From: Priapulus caudatus
Taxonomy: Eukaryota > Priapulida > Priapulimorpha > Priapulimorphida > Priapulidae
NCBI RefSeq assembly: GCF_000485595.1
Contig: NW_014577774.1
Location: 129,928 to 158,469, forward strand
Direction: 5' to 3'
Length of the DNA: 28,542 bases
This document shows positions 1 through 10,977 of this stretch, piece after piece; the first letter of the stretch is position 1; the number at the start of each line of letters is the position of its first letter. The notes below the pieces were generated by a model, which had not been told where the DNA came from, did not search any database, and saw only the letters and a program-made list of their open reading frames with translations. The position numbers and the translations under genes are program-made.

Positions 1-53
1 TGTGCGAGAGCGAGTGATGGGCCTGCGGGTGTGATGTGTGAATGCTGGAAGCT

Positions 54-368
54 GTGAGTGGCTGAGCGGGGGAGTCGCCTAAGCGAGGACCAAGTCCCAG
101 TTCTTAGCTGCCCACGGCCCATATTAACTCCCCATGGACGTCCATCCTCGAGCGCTCCCCCATTGTGTTCCCTCTTCCGACTCCTTTCTCCTATGCCCTC
201 CCCCGATCTCTTACATGTATAACTTCTTATATTCGCCAATGTGGGCTATCCCGCGCCTCTCCTCATAATCATTATAACTATTTCATCCGTTGCTCCATTG
301 GTGTCCTTTCCATGGCTGACACTCCCTAATATGCAGACTAATCCTGTGTCACTTACCCTTACACTTTC
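54..368 (+). repeat. Direct duplication D, copy 1
   Basis: This block recurs on the same strand at 8,918-9,187. Shared landmarks in order are GTGAGTGGCTGAGCGGGG, the CCCACGGCC..ATATTAA segment, CCCCATGGACGTCCATCCTC, CCCCCGATCTCTTACATGT, TATTCGCCA..TGTGGGCTA and AATATGCAGA..TAATCCTG. The copies differ by many one-base indels, and copy 2 lacks about 30 bases near 270-325. The start is where the two sequences begin to match; after about 368 they diverge. No coding frame is shared, so this is a duplicated non-coding segment or the body of a non-autonomous element of unknown family. Confidence 0.85.
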
Positions 369-640
369 TCTTCACCAACTCACAGGGTTGTCTCTTGGGT
401 TGGCACATACACGTTCTCCATACAAGCATCACGCACTGTGTATCTGTTGGAGTAGGTACCTAATCGAGGAACTTGATTGTATTATAAATTCCAAATTTCA
501 TTTTCAATAAATTCAATAAAATCAACTAAATAATTTCAAGAAAATTCATTTAAATAAAATGTCAATTTGCAAAGTTTACAAATCAAAAAAGTAAGACTAC
601 ATTAAAAACCACACAAAAAAACACCTTGTAGAAGGTGAGC
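369..640. other. Gene-free AT-rich stretch
   Basis: The sequence becomes strongly A-rich after 480 (repeated AAATAA and AAATTCA words). I see no repeat array, RNA gene or convincing exon. It lies between duplication D and the palindrome cluster. Confidence 0.6.
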
Positions 641-771
641 TTCAACAATACACAGTGTAATTGTGAAAGCTTCATAGGTACCTACTACAATACACACTGT
701 ATTGTTAGACGGTGCTTCAACAATACACAGTGTATTGCTTGAAAGCTCGCTAACAAACACAGTGTATTGTC
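641..771. repeat. Cluster of four short palindromes
   Basis: Four variants of a palindrome with core CAATACAC/GTGTATTG lie at about 641-667, 685-706, 716-742 and 752-771, starting 31-44 bases apart. The cores at 688-704 and 721-737 are full 17-mers with one unpaired centre base; the first and fourth are imperfect. Linkers share GAAAGCT and GGTGCTTCAA words. A fifth and best copy lies at 9,184-9,212, at the end of the second copy of duplication D. They could be terminal or subterminal repeats of a small transposon, a short satellite, or protein-binding sites. Confidence 0.75.
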
Positions 772-1375
772 AAATGCCCAAAAAATAAACACACTGCTGT
801 TATTGTTTAGTTACCAGGATTATCGGCTAATAGTGCCGTTTCCTTTCCTAATCTGCGGTCTCTCGTCTATTATTCAATTTCGCTATCGCCACATTTGGAA
901 CCTTATATCAGCTCGGTCACTCTCCCTCACAACGAGCTGGAGCTACAAAGTGATAGGGTTACTATATCTACACTTGTGCATGAAGGCATTTTGTACTTGT
1001 AGTCGCGGAGTGCGAGTAGACATGGCGATGGAGAGCTAAGTCAAATGGTGCAAGGCTCAGCGCGAAACAGGACTTGTTCGCATTTGCCGCTGCGATGCCA
1101 ACTAACGTCCGAGTTGTACTGGTAGTTAGGGAGGATGATTAAGCCCGGCTTGCCTAATAAATGTCCTTGACGTATGAGGCCACGCGTTCTGTTTCATTCA
1201 GCGAGATTGTATAGGAGTAAGGTGTCAGTTAAAGTGATGTGATAAGTGATTGCGTAAATAAGACTTGGAAGATTCGAGGGATTTGTATAAAGCCATAAAG
1301 CAAGATTATCGCGCAGTATGGAGATATCGACTGGCTGGTGTGTTCGGCCGCGTCGCAGTACATATGTCGAGATGG
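772..1375. other. Gene-free unique stretch
   Basis: Non-repetitive sequence with no recognisable product. The open frame through 767-1039 starts at TTG and matches nothing I know, so I do not call it a gene. Confidence 0.5.
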
Positions 1376-1672
1376 CAAGGCTGAGATAAATAAGAGAAGA
1401 GAGTGGGGAAGAGACAGTGACACTCGAGTGGAAACAGGGCTGAGAGAGGGGGGAAGGGGAGTGGTGAGCAGAAGCAGAGCGGGTGAAAGAAAGAGAGAGA
1501 GGAGGCCGGGGAGCGAGAGGAGGAGCGAGCGAAGAGAAAGATGAGGAAGAGGAGAGCAGAGAGAGCCGACCGGAGAGTGGTGGTGTGTTGGGTCTGGGAG
1601 CAGGGGGAGAAGGCATCTGAAGAGATAACGGAGGAGAGAGAGAGATGGGCGAGAGTTGTGAGCCGAGAGGTA
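1376..1672 (+). repeat. Imperfect GA-rich polypurine tract
   Basis: The plus strand is almost all purine, dominated by GAGAG, GGAGAG and GAAGAG words with occasional C or T. Open frames here encode only Arg/Glu/Gly or Ser/Pro/Leu mixtures and are products of the repeat. Mirror-like polypurine DNA of this kind can in principle form triplex structures. Confidence 0.85.
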
Positions 1673-2070
1673 CTTAGAGGGGAGATAGATGGGGACAAAT
1701 GTCGACGTTAATAGAGAGGCAAGGAATCAGCGGCGTTAAATCAAGTCATTTATATCACCTTGCTTACACCGAGCATATAGGACACCGCTGCCACGCCGAG
1801 GTCAGTTAAGTTTTAATCGCGTTATCTAATTAATTATACACCAATGTAATCGTCACTGGCCCTGCTCGGACTTCCTCTAATCGTTAAACTCGTTAGAAAG
1901 ACACAGATATTTGACAAGATATAATAATATCTCTCTCAACATTTTTGCCTGTTGGCAGAGTTGCGGCTAAGCCATTAATATAACATGTAGTCAACCTGCG
2001 TCCCAAGGGCAGAGCTTACCTAGCACATGGTCAACTAACATTATTGTCGACTATATAATATTATTACCTG
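1673..2070. other. Gene-free AT-rich unique stretch
   Basis: Moderately AT-rich unique DNA between a GA tract and a CT tract. I see no conserved motif, RNA gene or plausible exon. Confidence 0.5.
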
Positions 2071-2081
2071 TCTTCTCTCTC

Positions 2082-2124
<43 letters not shown>

Positions 2125-2290
2125 CTCTCTCTACTCTCCTCTCTCTCTCATCTCGTCTCTCTCTCTCTCTCCTCTTCTCTCTCTCTCTTTATCTCTGTCT
2201 CCATTACTTCTGCCTCGCTCTCCTCCTTCGCCAAAATTTGCGCTCGCTCCCCTATCTCCCCCTTTCCCTCTCTCCCCCTCGGCTTCATCT
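2071..2290 (+). repeat. CT polypyrimidine microsatellite
   Basis: Long (CT)n, purest around 2,091-2,120, with TTCTCT and CTCC interruptions, grading into a C/T-rich flank. It is the strand complement of the GA tract at 1,376-1,672, so the two could pair as loose inverted arms. Confidence 0.9.
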
Positions 2291-2860
2291 CATGTCGCCC
2301 ATCGGCCTGGCTACGAGCGATGCAAAGGGGACGCGTGGCTGGCCAGTAGCGGCGGTCGCCTGCGCGCTCGCCTCCGTGTTTGGTCACGCCGATATGTGGC
2401 GTTGTCCGGCGTCTTCACTTGCCCTGGGGGCGCGCGCCTCACACATGCGATGGTATGCGCTTGTTCATGAGTCTTTACACGGGGCCCAGCCTCCTCCATC
2501 TCTTCTTCTTCCGCCTCATCGCACCGGGAGCCTCGCGTCGGCGGCGCAACACACCAGCGCTGCCGCTCCGATCACATTGGACGCGCCGCGGATGGAATAT
2601 ATGAGGGGAGATCAAAGCGGGTTATGCCGCCGCGGGCGGGGGAGCGGGGGCCCGCTGCGCTGCGCGAATGTCGTCTGCCGCGGACTGTGGACAACATATT
2701 ACGGAGAAATTAATCGAGTTATTTATTTGGGATGGATGTGGAGTGCGAGCGGTGCGGGGCGTGGTTTTGATATTTCGGCGATGGAAATCCGAATCTTGCG
2801 ACGACGACCGATGACGATGACGGTGGACGCGATGACGATTGACGGCAGCTGGTGACGGGT
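2291..2860. other. CpG-rich unique patch, possible promoter or exon
   Basis: This patch is clearly more GC- and CpG-rich than its flanks (for example CGCGCCGCGG and GCCGCCGCGGGCGG near 2,580-2,640). One plus-strand frame stays open to 2,855 with non-repetitive residues; its first ATG is at 2,292. I recognise no domain in the translation, and the opposite strand is also open over part of the patch, as GC-rich DNA often is by chance. It could be a CpG-rich promoter, an exon or a compositional island. Confidence 0.25.
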
Positions 2861-4270
2861 GATAATGATGATGCTGACGGCCCATATTACGGGTAAAGTC
2901 GTTAGTATATTTTTATTCAAAATGCCGATACGGCTGATGTAATCTAAATTATATAAGATGTTTGCATGTTAATATCGTGAATGGATGAAGTGTAAGCGTC
3001 GGGAGAGAGTGATGTTTACCAGTCGTGAATGTCTCATGCGCTGACATCGGCTGTACATACATCACTGGCTATCACTCATCCATGTAACATGAAGGCTTGA
3101 GTAATCTAACGATACGAGAGTTATGGTCACTTAGTGTCCAGTGTGATGCAACGGCTGTAATAATACAAGATAATGCAGGCATTCCAGGTGCATTACTGCG
3201 CAACGGCTGGGATATAATAATATAAAATGAAGTTATATTTGCCAAGGGTAATGCCCCTAACGATATCGCTAACACCTTTAGGGCGGGCGGTCTCTTAAGA
3301 AATGGATATCAATTGACACATAGAAATGTATAAAACCAATAAATTAATGATCGAGGAGATAATAATAATAGGAGGGTGATTATAAATAGATAATGAAGTA
3401 ATATATCGCGTGAGTGGTCGATCACGTTTTGACGTGCGGGCGTTTTTAATCATCATACGTTGATTTGGGTTACGGGGTTCAAAATGATTTCAATTAGAAT
3501 TGGCTTTAAGGGGAGTGATCTCGCGGGTTGCTTTTCGTTGATGTGACGATTTTTTCTCCGCGCTATAGTCCAACCGAGCGTATTACATTAATCACTGTAA
3601 ATACTTAATCCCATTTGGTTCTTTATCGATCCAACCGATGTTTCATGCAGAGATTCTAGAAGCACTCCGACATCGCAGGAGGTCGTGTGTGGAGCAGCAG
3701 CCGACACGATTTTTTTCATTTATTTCTTTTTAATCTTCGGAACCACGTCGACGTCATCAATCGAATTAGCTGAGCTTCGTGCGTCTTGCGGCGTGCCCGA
3801 GATTGAAATATTGAAAAAAAACCTGAATACTGGAAACGGAACTCGGAAATATACGCCGTCCCGGGCCATCCGTGGGGACGGTGCTGCACATCACGTGAGA
3901 TGAATATGAAATATGGCGATCCTGGAACGCTTCCGGAGAGCGAGCAAGCAGCATCAATAACGCAGAGCTACGTTAGGCTGGAGCGGACGAGTTACTAGGG
4001 AGAGACTACTTACTAGGCTGGGTAGAAACGCATGCACTGGTTGGCTTCTAGGCATGTTCCACCGAGCATGTTACACGCGCCGATGTAAATGCTGTTGTTT
4101 CTGGGGAACGCGTATCGCGTGTCAAGTGGCTCGCATGCCACGAGCACAGTGATTGCAACCCCTGCTATCGGACAGATAGCGGCGTGAGTCGGATCGTTGC
4201 TTATACATATACCATTTCGCTCCCATATACGCAGTTACCTTCCTGTGTGTATTCTTCGTCGACGCGCGGC
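2861..4270. other. Gene-free AT-rich unique stretch
   Basis: About 1.4 kb of non-repetitive, AT-leaning DNA with only short open frames. I see no array, no RNA gene hallmark and no transposon protein motif. Confidence 0.5.
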
Positions 4271-4420
4271 GCGCCGCACACACATACCACACACACACAC
4301 ACACATCTACAGCACACCCACAACACACGGCACTCTCGTGAGCGAGTCACACACACACCCACACACCCACACCCACACCACGAGTCTCTTCTCCTCTCTC
4401 TCTCCCGCACACCCACACGC

Positions 4421-4464
<44 letters not shown>

Positions 4465-4700
4465 CACGCACGCACGCACGCCACGCACGCGCACGCACGG
4501 CACGCACGCACGGCACCCGCACCGCACGCCGCTCACCGCGTGACGGCACGCTTCCTGACCTCGCTCACACACTACCACTACAGCCGACCACGCGTCCGCA
4601 CGGCATCGCTACCACACACACACACACCCACACACACACACACCACAACACACCACACCACACACAACAATCACACGCACACGCACGCAGACCCGCGGCG
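4271..4700 (+). repeat. Compound CA/ACGC microsatellite
   Basis: Degenerate (CA)n, with a pure run at about 4,430-4,463, followed by ACGC/GCAC tetranucleotide repeats at about 4,464-4,520 and a second CA-rich part at 4,610-4,690. A short CT run sits at 4,385-4,405. All overlapping frames encode Thr-His or Val-Cys runs. Confidence 0.92.
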
Positions 4701-5898
4701 CGCTCATGACCGAACATCACTCACAATATAACGTTGCATCAATAACCTATATAAGCTATAGCGAGTGGGACTGTTGCACACCGAGTTCCGCCTGGAATGG
4801 CATGTTGAGACAATGCAATTCAAGTCCCGACGAATCTCGCGGGAGATGGAAAGCCGGCGACCCGTGTACACTGGATCGAATGGATTTGATGAATATGCGT
4901 CTTATTAACAGGCACAATCGAAATCTGGGATACGTTGCATACCGTTGTTGAGGGAACAATTGCGCATGGTCGATAGAGTATTGCGAATGATTGCGTCATG
5001 GTATATATTACGAGTGGGATGGATGTATTGACCAGAAGTGCCGTCATTTCCTAATGGACAGGTTGTGTGTCGGACGATATTAAAAGCGTTGGAAAATCCG
5101 GATTCGTGTAGTTGAGCTTGAGAAGCTATCCGAGCTCTCTGAGTATAGTACCTCATATACTGGTTATAGTAGGCCTACCAATTAGCTCAAGCAGCGTATT
5201 AGCTTCTTTTACGTTACGCTCTTGATAGCATTGCGTGGCAGTGGTCAAGCTGCAGCACGCGCCGTACGCACTACGCCTTGACGCCCGCATCGCGCTATAT
5301 CGGTTATGGGTTCGCGATCTTCATCGAATATTAGGCGTTTGTTTATAAATAATTACGACTTCAGTCAGTAACTTAGGTTGTGACCGTTTTAATGTGTAGG
5401 TTTCGCTTTTCACTAAAGCGACTCGGCCGTATATAACTCGGTACGTGGCTGCGTCTCTTGTAACTGTGTCAACTCGTTCATTCGCTAATAGCGTAACGTT
5501 TGTAACTTCATTTCCTACGAATTCATTGTTCCGTGGAGTAATCATTCGCAAGTCAATCTCCGGCGATAGGTAGGGGAATGCCTCCTGGTAGTAGGGCAGT
5601 CACGCTGTAGAGCTCAGAGACGGACCTACTGAGTAGATACTGCCTGGAGGGTTATGCTAGGCCAACACAACATATATTTGTTTTCGTAGGCGATGACGAG
5701 TTGGTTCATCGTGGCGGTCTCCCGAAAGTACCTGTCGATAATGAGTAGCTAAAATTCCGCCATGTATCGATTAGCGTGAATAATATTGTGCTGTAACTTC
5801 CCGCCGTCAGTCACGATTTTCTCGGTACAGTACGGTCAGGTCTTCTGTTAGCTATAACCCATGTTCACGCTTATTATTGCTTCCGACATCACAGCGAC
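4701..5898. other. Gene-free unique stretch
   Basis: About 1.2 kb of non-repetitive DNA. An 81-codon ATG frame at 4,706-4,951 has ordinary composition with four cysteines, but I cannot match it to a family, and the opposite strand is open too. A TATATAAG word near 4,750 is not enough to call a promoter. Confidence 0.4.
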
Positions 5899-6390
5899 AT
5901 ACACACACACACACACACACACTCACACACGACATCACATCACACATCAACCACGATCACAGCAGCACACACACACACACACACACCGAACCACTGCGCA
6001 CGCGGCTTGCGCGACGCTCCGCACTCGCAACAATACGCGCCAGCACAGCACACACGAGCGCACGCGCACACACACCACACTACACACGCTTACGCCGCAC
6101 GCCTACGCACCGGCCACGCACCACCATTCAGGGCAGCGACATCACACATCACACGATCACACGCCAGCAGCTACACGACATCCACTGCCACTGTCCCCAT
6201 CAAATGCACACACATCGGACACACACATACACGCAGTCCACACCGCACACACGACACACACCACCACCACACACACACATCACACACGCCGACGACGTCC
6301 ACTGCACCACGCGCACCACACACACACACATACATCACTACACACTACACACGTACACAGCCCGACCACACACAACCACGACAACACAGC
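5899..6390 (+). repeat. Degenerate CA-rich tract
   Basis: CA dinucleotides interrupted by CGC, CCA and GAC words. Pure runs occur near 5,899-5,930 and 5,968-5,988. Translations are Thr-His rich and carry no information. Confidence 0.9.
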
Positions 6391-6905
6391 GTGCGTGCAC
6401 CCGTTTCACGGTCACTTTGTGCTGGCCGTGAAAACCGGGTGGCGCAGGAGGCCGCGTGTGGGCGCGTCCACCGACCGCTATTTTCTTGCCATTCGAAAAT
6501 TATTTTGACCTGCGCATATTAAAGGGTCTCACTGGAACCAGTGTTGCACTCCGCTCGTCCCTACGCGGACATGAAACCTCACTATATAGTTACGGGCTCT
6601 CACCTAGAACCTGGTCTGCCACCCCCTCTGCCCAGCCTGCACTGCGACCGCGTCGGGGTACGTCATAACAAGACGGTGATAGGAGCCTACTAATAATATT
6701 CATGGTGGCCATGTTACAGTCGGCGAGGGTTACTCCCGAGCCAGAGTGATGATTCTTATTTCTGGCGCACGTATATAATTTTAACGAAGTTTGTAGATAC
6801 GCGCCGGCGTGCGGCTATACAAGTATATTCAGCAGAAGAATCGCCTAAGAAAAAGGAGTGTGATACATAGATTAGGATTGGCTATATGATACCCAGCTGT
6901 GTACG
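6391..6905. other. Gene-free unique stretch
   Basis: Non-repetitive sequence of mixed composition. I see no gene, array or RNA element here. Confidence 0.5.
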
Positions 6906-7065
6906 TGTTATGTGGGTGCGTGCTCGGTGCGGCTGCGTAATCGTGTTCGTGTGGCGCTGTATGTGTGTTTTGTAGTGTTTGGCGTTCGGCGGTTGCGTGT
7001 TGCGGGTGTAGTGTGGCAGTGTTGCGTACGGTGCGGGTCAGGCGCCGCACTGTCGGAACCAAGGC
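6906..7065 (+). repeat. Degenerate GT-rich segment
   Basis: GTGCGTG, GTGTGTT and GTGTGGC words dominate without a pure run. It lies about 0.3 kb upstream of a CA tract of opposite strand sense at 7,376-7,870, so the two form loose inverted arms. Confidence 0.6.
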
Positions 7066-7153
7066 TTTCGATATACAGAACAACCACGCGCTCTCTGCCT
7101 CGACACTCCACGCGCTGTCTTCCCTGTGCCGGGCCCGTTCCCGTGTCCTGTTG

Positions 7154-7176
7154 CCCCTTCCCATCGCCCTGCCCCC
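7154..7176 (-). other. G-quadruplex motif on the minus strand
   Basis: The plus strand has four C-runs, CCCC, CCC, CCC and CCCCC, separated by loops of two, four and two bases. The minus strand therefore fits the G3+N1-7 quadruplex rule. It lies in a C-rich unique stretch (about 7,066-7,375) that has no other visible feature. Confidence 0.6.
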
Positions 7177-7375
7177 TCATCGCCTGCCCGACCATGCCCC
7201 GCCCTCTCCTATCTCATTGCCGCCCACCCGTACTCCACCTGAACGCCCTGTCTCAACCATACTGGCGTGTTTTACTCCGGTCCACAGTGCACCGCGGCAA
7301 TGCTTTAGTCGCTGAATGTTGGCCTCTTCGCCTAGCCGTTAGTTTGACTCCGCACTTCCCGTTCAATACACCACC

Positions 7376-7870
7376 AGACAACCACACATACATACACACA
7401 CCACACCACACACACACACACAGCACACAACCACACACACCACACACACAACACACACACACACACACCATCGCACACGTACACGCACGGACGCTGCGAC
7501 ACGCACACGCACATCGCACCGACGCCACACACACACACACACACACACACACATTCACAGCAATACACACACACACATCACACACACAGCACACACACAC
7601 ACCACACATACACAATCAACAAATACTACATCACACACTATCACCACACACGACTACACACCAACAGCACGCACCACACACATCACACACACGACACCAC
7701 TATCAGGGCGTATACACCCACGGCGGCGCGCGACACACACGCACATACACATACCGCCACACACGCTCGCCCCATGGTGCGCGCGCACGCTATGCGACAC
7801 ATCCGCGACACACAGCATGAGCCCGGCCGTGCGCACGCACACACGACGCGCGCACGCAACACCACCGGGC
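7376..7870 (+). repeat. Degenerate CA-rich tract
   Basis: CA repeats with CGCAC and CATAC interruptions. The longest pure run is near 7,527-7,552. Frames here are Thr-His on plus and Cys-Val on minus and are not genes. Confidence 0.9.
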
Positions 7871-8917
7871 GCGCTACGACACGAGAATGGCGTGGCAGGC
7901 CGCGATCTTTTGGCAAACTATTGTTTTCACTAATATTACATAAAGTCGGGCGAACGCGACTTTTTTCTGAGGATAAAGAACGTGAATTTTCGCGGCGCAA
8001 TCATATACATACCTCGCGCTATTGACAGCCCTGGGGTAAAAACCTGCGCGTACGTGTCATGGACGTCGTCAAGCGTCGCAGTTAAAGTGGGCGGTGCGTG
8101 GTGAGCGAGCAGCCATCAAGTTCGTGGTGTCGCGATTAAACATAACTTCCAATCGCTGGAAAATAGTTGCAAGCGATTCACGCATGCACCTCTCATCCTG
8201 CGTATCCTAATTGTTGCGGCAGTAAGGGAGCTGCATATGTTCATGAGGTGTGATTAATATGCCGTGAGCGATGTACCGTGTGTTTATAACTATATATAGG
8301 TGCAGTCTGTACAGTTGGAGTCGACAGAGGCTATGTAGACGGCTGTAGTCCGTTACGACACAATGATAGAACTGTGATCATCGAAAAACATCGGACATTC
8401 TTACATGCATCTACCCAAGCCATATATCCGACACCTACTGCGTCACACTACGAATACTATACGTACATCAATTCGCATTGGCCTCAGAACATAATGACAC
8501 ACTGCTGGACCCAGTATAGCGCGCCAGCTCACAGTGTGCGTCGAATGTGTATCGTGCCATCGATTGATAATCAGCGCCAATCTTTTCACACACACACACA
8601 CATATACACTCGCGCGCATATGATCTCTCCTCATCTCTCCCCACCCCTCTTTCTCTTTCTCTCTGGACATGCGGAGTTCACACCTCTTCTCCAACCGCGT
8701 AGAAGTAATCGTATCTGATGGCGCGGCGTGCTCTGGCAAGCACCGGCGACCGCGGGAGGTGCATTAGGTGTCTGCATGAAACATGACATTCATGATGCCG
8801 GGGTAATAATCTATGATACGTGCAGGCGCGGTGACCGGCAGCCGTGACGCGTCGCGATTATAAATTCATACCTCTCGCCGATTGCTGCCGAACGGGCGGG
8901 CAGGCGAAAAGTGATAG
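7871..8917. other. Gene-free unique stretch
   Basis: About 1 kb of non-repetitive DNA containing only a short (CA)n near 8,588-8,601 and a short CT-rich run at 8,625-8,665. The open frame crossing 8,374-8,718 starts at GTG and has no recognisable domain. Confidence 0.5.
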
Positions 8918-9187
8918 GTGAGTGGCTGAGCGGGGAGTCCTAAGAGACAAGTCCTAGTTCTGCTGCCCACGGCCATATTAAATCCCCATGGACGTCCATC
9001 CTCGAGCGTCCCCCATTGTGTTCCCTTTCCGCTCTCCTTTCTCCTATGCCTCCCCCGATCTCTTACATGTCAACTGTCTTATATTCGCCATGTGGGCTAC
9101 TCCCCGGCCTCCTCATTAATCATAAAACTGTTTCTTGTTTCATACCCCTAATATGCAGATAATCCTGGTAACTAACAATACACTTTC
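8918..9187 (+). repeat. Direct duplication D, copy 2
   Basis: This matches 54-368 in the same order and orientation, starting at GTGAGTGGCTGAGCGGGG and ending with AATATGCAGATAATCC followed by ACACTTTC. It carries many one-base indels relative to copy 1 and is about 30 bases shorter internally. It runs straight into the palindrome at 9,184-9,212, whereas in copy 1 the palindrome cluster begins some 270 bases further on. Confidence 0.85.
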
Positions 9188-9212
9188 AACAATACAGTGT
9201 GTATTGTTGAAA
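9184..9212. repeat. Perfect 13-bp-arm palindrome
   Basis: The left arm TTTCAACAATACA, a GTG centre, and the exact reverse complement of the left arm make a 29-base hairpin-capable sequence. It belongs to the same family as the four copies at 641-771. Its position at the edge of duplication D copy 2 suggests a transposon end or recombination junction. Confidence 0.85.
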
Positions 9213-9297
9213 CACACACGTACGCATGCACTTACATACACACGCACATATGCACGCACATGAATGCACGAACCACACACGCACGCACGCACGCACC
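9213..9297 (+). repeat. Short CA/ACGC compound repeat
   Basis: Degenerate CACACG and CACGCATG words end in four tandem ACGC units near 9,279-9,296. It abuts the palindrome. Confidence 0.75.
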
Positions 9298-9727
9298 GTC
9301 GCCGCTGCTACGTAACGCGCACGGCTGGTGCATTCAGCGCTATATGCGACTCAAGAAAATTTCTGAAAACAACTTTTCTATTGTATTCATGCGCAATTCA
9401 CCAGCTGCGCCACGGCGGCTGCTGCCCGGACTTACATCATTGATGACGCCATATCGTTATAATTGACTCCGTGAAGCATAGAGGGAGAGTGGGAGAAAGA
9501 GAGAGTGAGCGAGCCGATGGGAGAGGGACCTGTTAAGACCGCTGCGTGGTATATATGGGCACTCGTTGTGGAGTGGTTGAGAGCTGCACAAGCCTGCATC
9601 TCTCGCGCACTCTCTCTCTCCTTCACTCCAGCCTTATAGTAGTACGTGCGAATGCAACCACGACATAACTAAAACCCCTTCTTCAACACACCTCGCTTTT
9701 AGCGGCAAGTGTTTAATTTAGAAGCTC
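9298..9727. other. Gene-free stretch with short GA and CT runs
   Basis: Unique DNA with a GA-rich piece at 9,480-9,530 and a CT piece at 9,600-9,630. No gene is seen. Confidence 0.5.
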
Positions 9728-9882
9728 TAGAGTGGGGGGAGGCGGAGCAGAGGAGTGGGCGAGTGAGAAAGGTGGAAGGAGAGAGGGCGGAAGGGGGCGG
9801 GAGGGAGAGATGCGGGAGAGAGGGGCAACAGAGAGTGAGAGAAGAGAAGAGAAAGAGAGCCGGAGAGAGAAAAGTAGACAGT
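9728..9882 (+). repeat. GA-rich polypurine tract
   Basis: Nearly all purine on the plus strand, with GGGCGG interruptions and AGAGAGA and GAGAAGAGAA words. Overlapping frames are repeat translations. Confidence 0.85.
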
Positions 9883-10896
9883 GAAAGCGGTGAATTTCTG
9901 TCGTCATGCATGGGGGTGTATGCGCGCGTGCGCGCGTGCGCTCTATGGCAGTAATGGCTCTCAGATTACAGTGTGTTCGATCCATGTAATCATTGTTTGG
10001 CAGCTTTGTGACGATGAGGTAGGTATAGCGTGAGTGCAGAGTCAGGTGAGGGGTAGTAGGAACTCTCCTGCAATGCCCTGCGGCCGTGGTTTTGTCTCCT
10101 AGCTTGGGTTCATGTTGTAAAGCGTGACATGGCAACAGACATTGTGTGTACGCATGCGCGGGTGCACATGTATAAATTTTCACCCGCGCCAGCCGACATA
10201 GAGATGGTAACTAGAGCAAGAAAACTTGCAATCGTTAACATAGGTAATCGCAGGTGATGATTAACATATATAATCTTAGCTGCGGGGGCCCCGTCTATGA
10301 CGTGAGAGATATGACGCAGCAGCTACTTGCGCAGTGGGTGTGTGATCGCTACAACAAACAATAAGATATAAGGATACTGTTAGGGTTACGGACGGGTAAC
10401 ACTGTAAAGGGCATTGCAACATAACTGCTCATCAAATTCAATCAAACTCATATCCATTACATAAGAGAGATGTCTCTCTACGCTCTCGATGCAGTAGGTG
10501 TTTGATCGCTACAACAAACAGTAAAATATTAACGTAAATTATGTTCACAAAGTATTACTATAATATATATTCGCACAGTTTCCGTTGTTACGGACCGAGC
10601 GACTTAGAAGCTAACCTGGTTTTCTTTTTCGCTCGCCCGCGGTTGCGGGGACACCTGTGACGCAGGCAGACCCGCCACGTTGATCTTGCAGCGATCATGC
10701 TCGTTAACAGCAACAGCTAATAAACACTAAGCAATAAGGTATTTATTAGCTCTTGTTAGCTAAGCTAGATGCATAGTTACACGCCTATATACGATTACGC
10801 ATGCGTAGCAAGCCGACGCGAGGCAGAAAATGAGCCGAGATGGATTTTGAGAGAAGTGATCGTGTTGTAGGGTTTCGGTCCGTCGGCGGGGGGTAA
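9883..10896. other. Gene-free unique stretch
   Basis: About 1 kb of unique DNA. It includes a short GCGCGTG alternation near 9,920-9,940, a small AGAGAGATGTCTCTCT palindrome near 10,465-10,480, and the 39-bp direct repeat listed separately. No exon or RNA gene is recognised. Confidence 0.5.
10331..10529 (+). repeat. 39-bp direct repeat pair, 160 bp apart
   Basis: The words GCAGT.GGTGT.TGATCGCT and ACAACAAACA.TAA.ATAT occur at 10,331-10,369 and again at 10,491-10,529 with a few substitutions. No array or inverted ends are visible, so this is an isolated local duplication. Confidence 0.7.
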
Positions 10897-10974
10897 ACAA
10901 TAGTGATGGATTGATGATTGATGAGAGAGAAAGAGAGAGAAATGAGGTGAGAGCGACACACGCACACGCACACG

Positions 10975-10977
<3 letters not shown>
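10897..10977 (+). repeat. 81-bp perfect direct repeat, copy 1
   Basis: All 81 bases recur without a mismatch at 15,653-15,733. It contains TGATGGATTGATGATTGATG, a GA run and ACACGCAC repeats. It leads into (CA)n and the N gap. Perfect identity contrasts with the indel-rich duplications elsewhere in the window and suggests that an assembly overlap was used twice. Confidence 0.95.

Noticed and set aside
641-771. CRISPR-like array of short palindromes.
   Set aside because: Only four imperfect units with non-unique linkers, in a eukaryotic context without cas genes. A transposon end or satellite is more reasonable.
767-1039. A 90-codon plus frame beside the palindrome cluster.
   Set aside because: It starts at TTG inside a palindrome and has no recognisable domain.
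2238-2855. A 205-codon plus-strand frame in CpG-rich DNA.
   Set aside because: The apparent start is TTG, no domain is recognisable and the opposite strand is open too. I kept only the CpG-rich patch at low confidence.
4745-4760. TATATAAG as a TATA-box promoter.
   Set aside because: Such words are frequent in this AT-rich DNA and no gene follows.
10012-10035. let-7-like TGAGGTAG seed near 10,014.
   Set aside because: Only the seed and a few bases fit; the rest of the mature sequence and a hairpin partner are absent.
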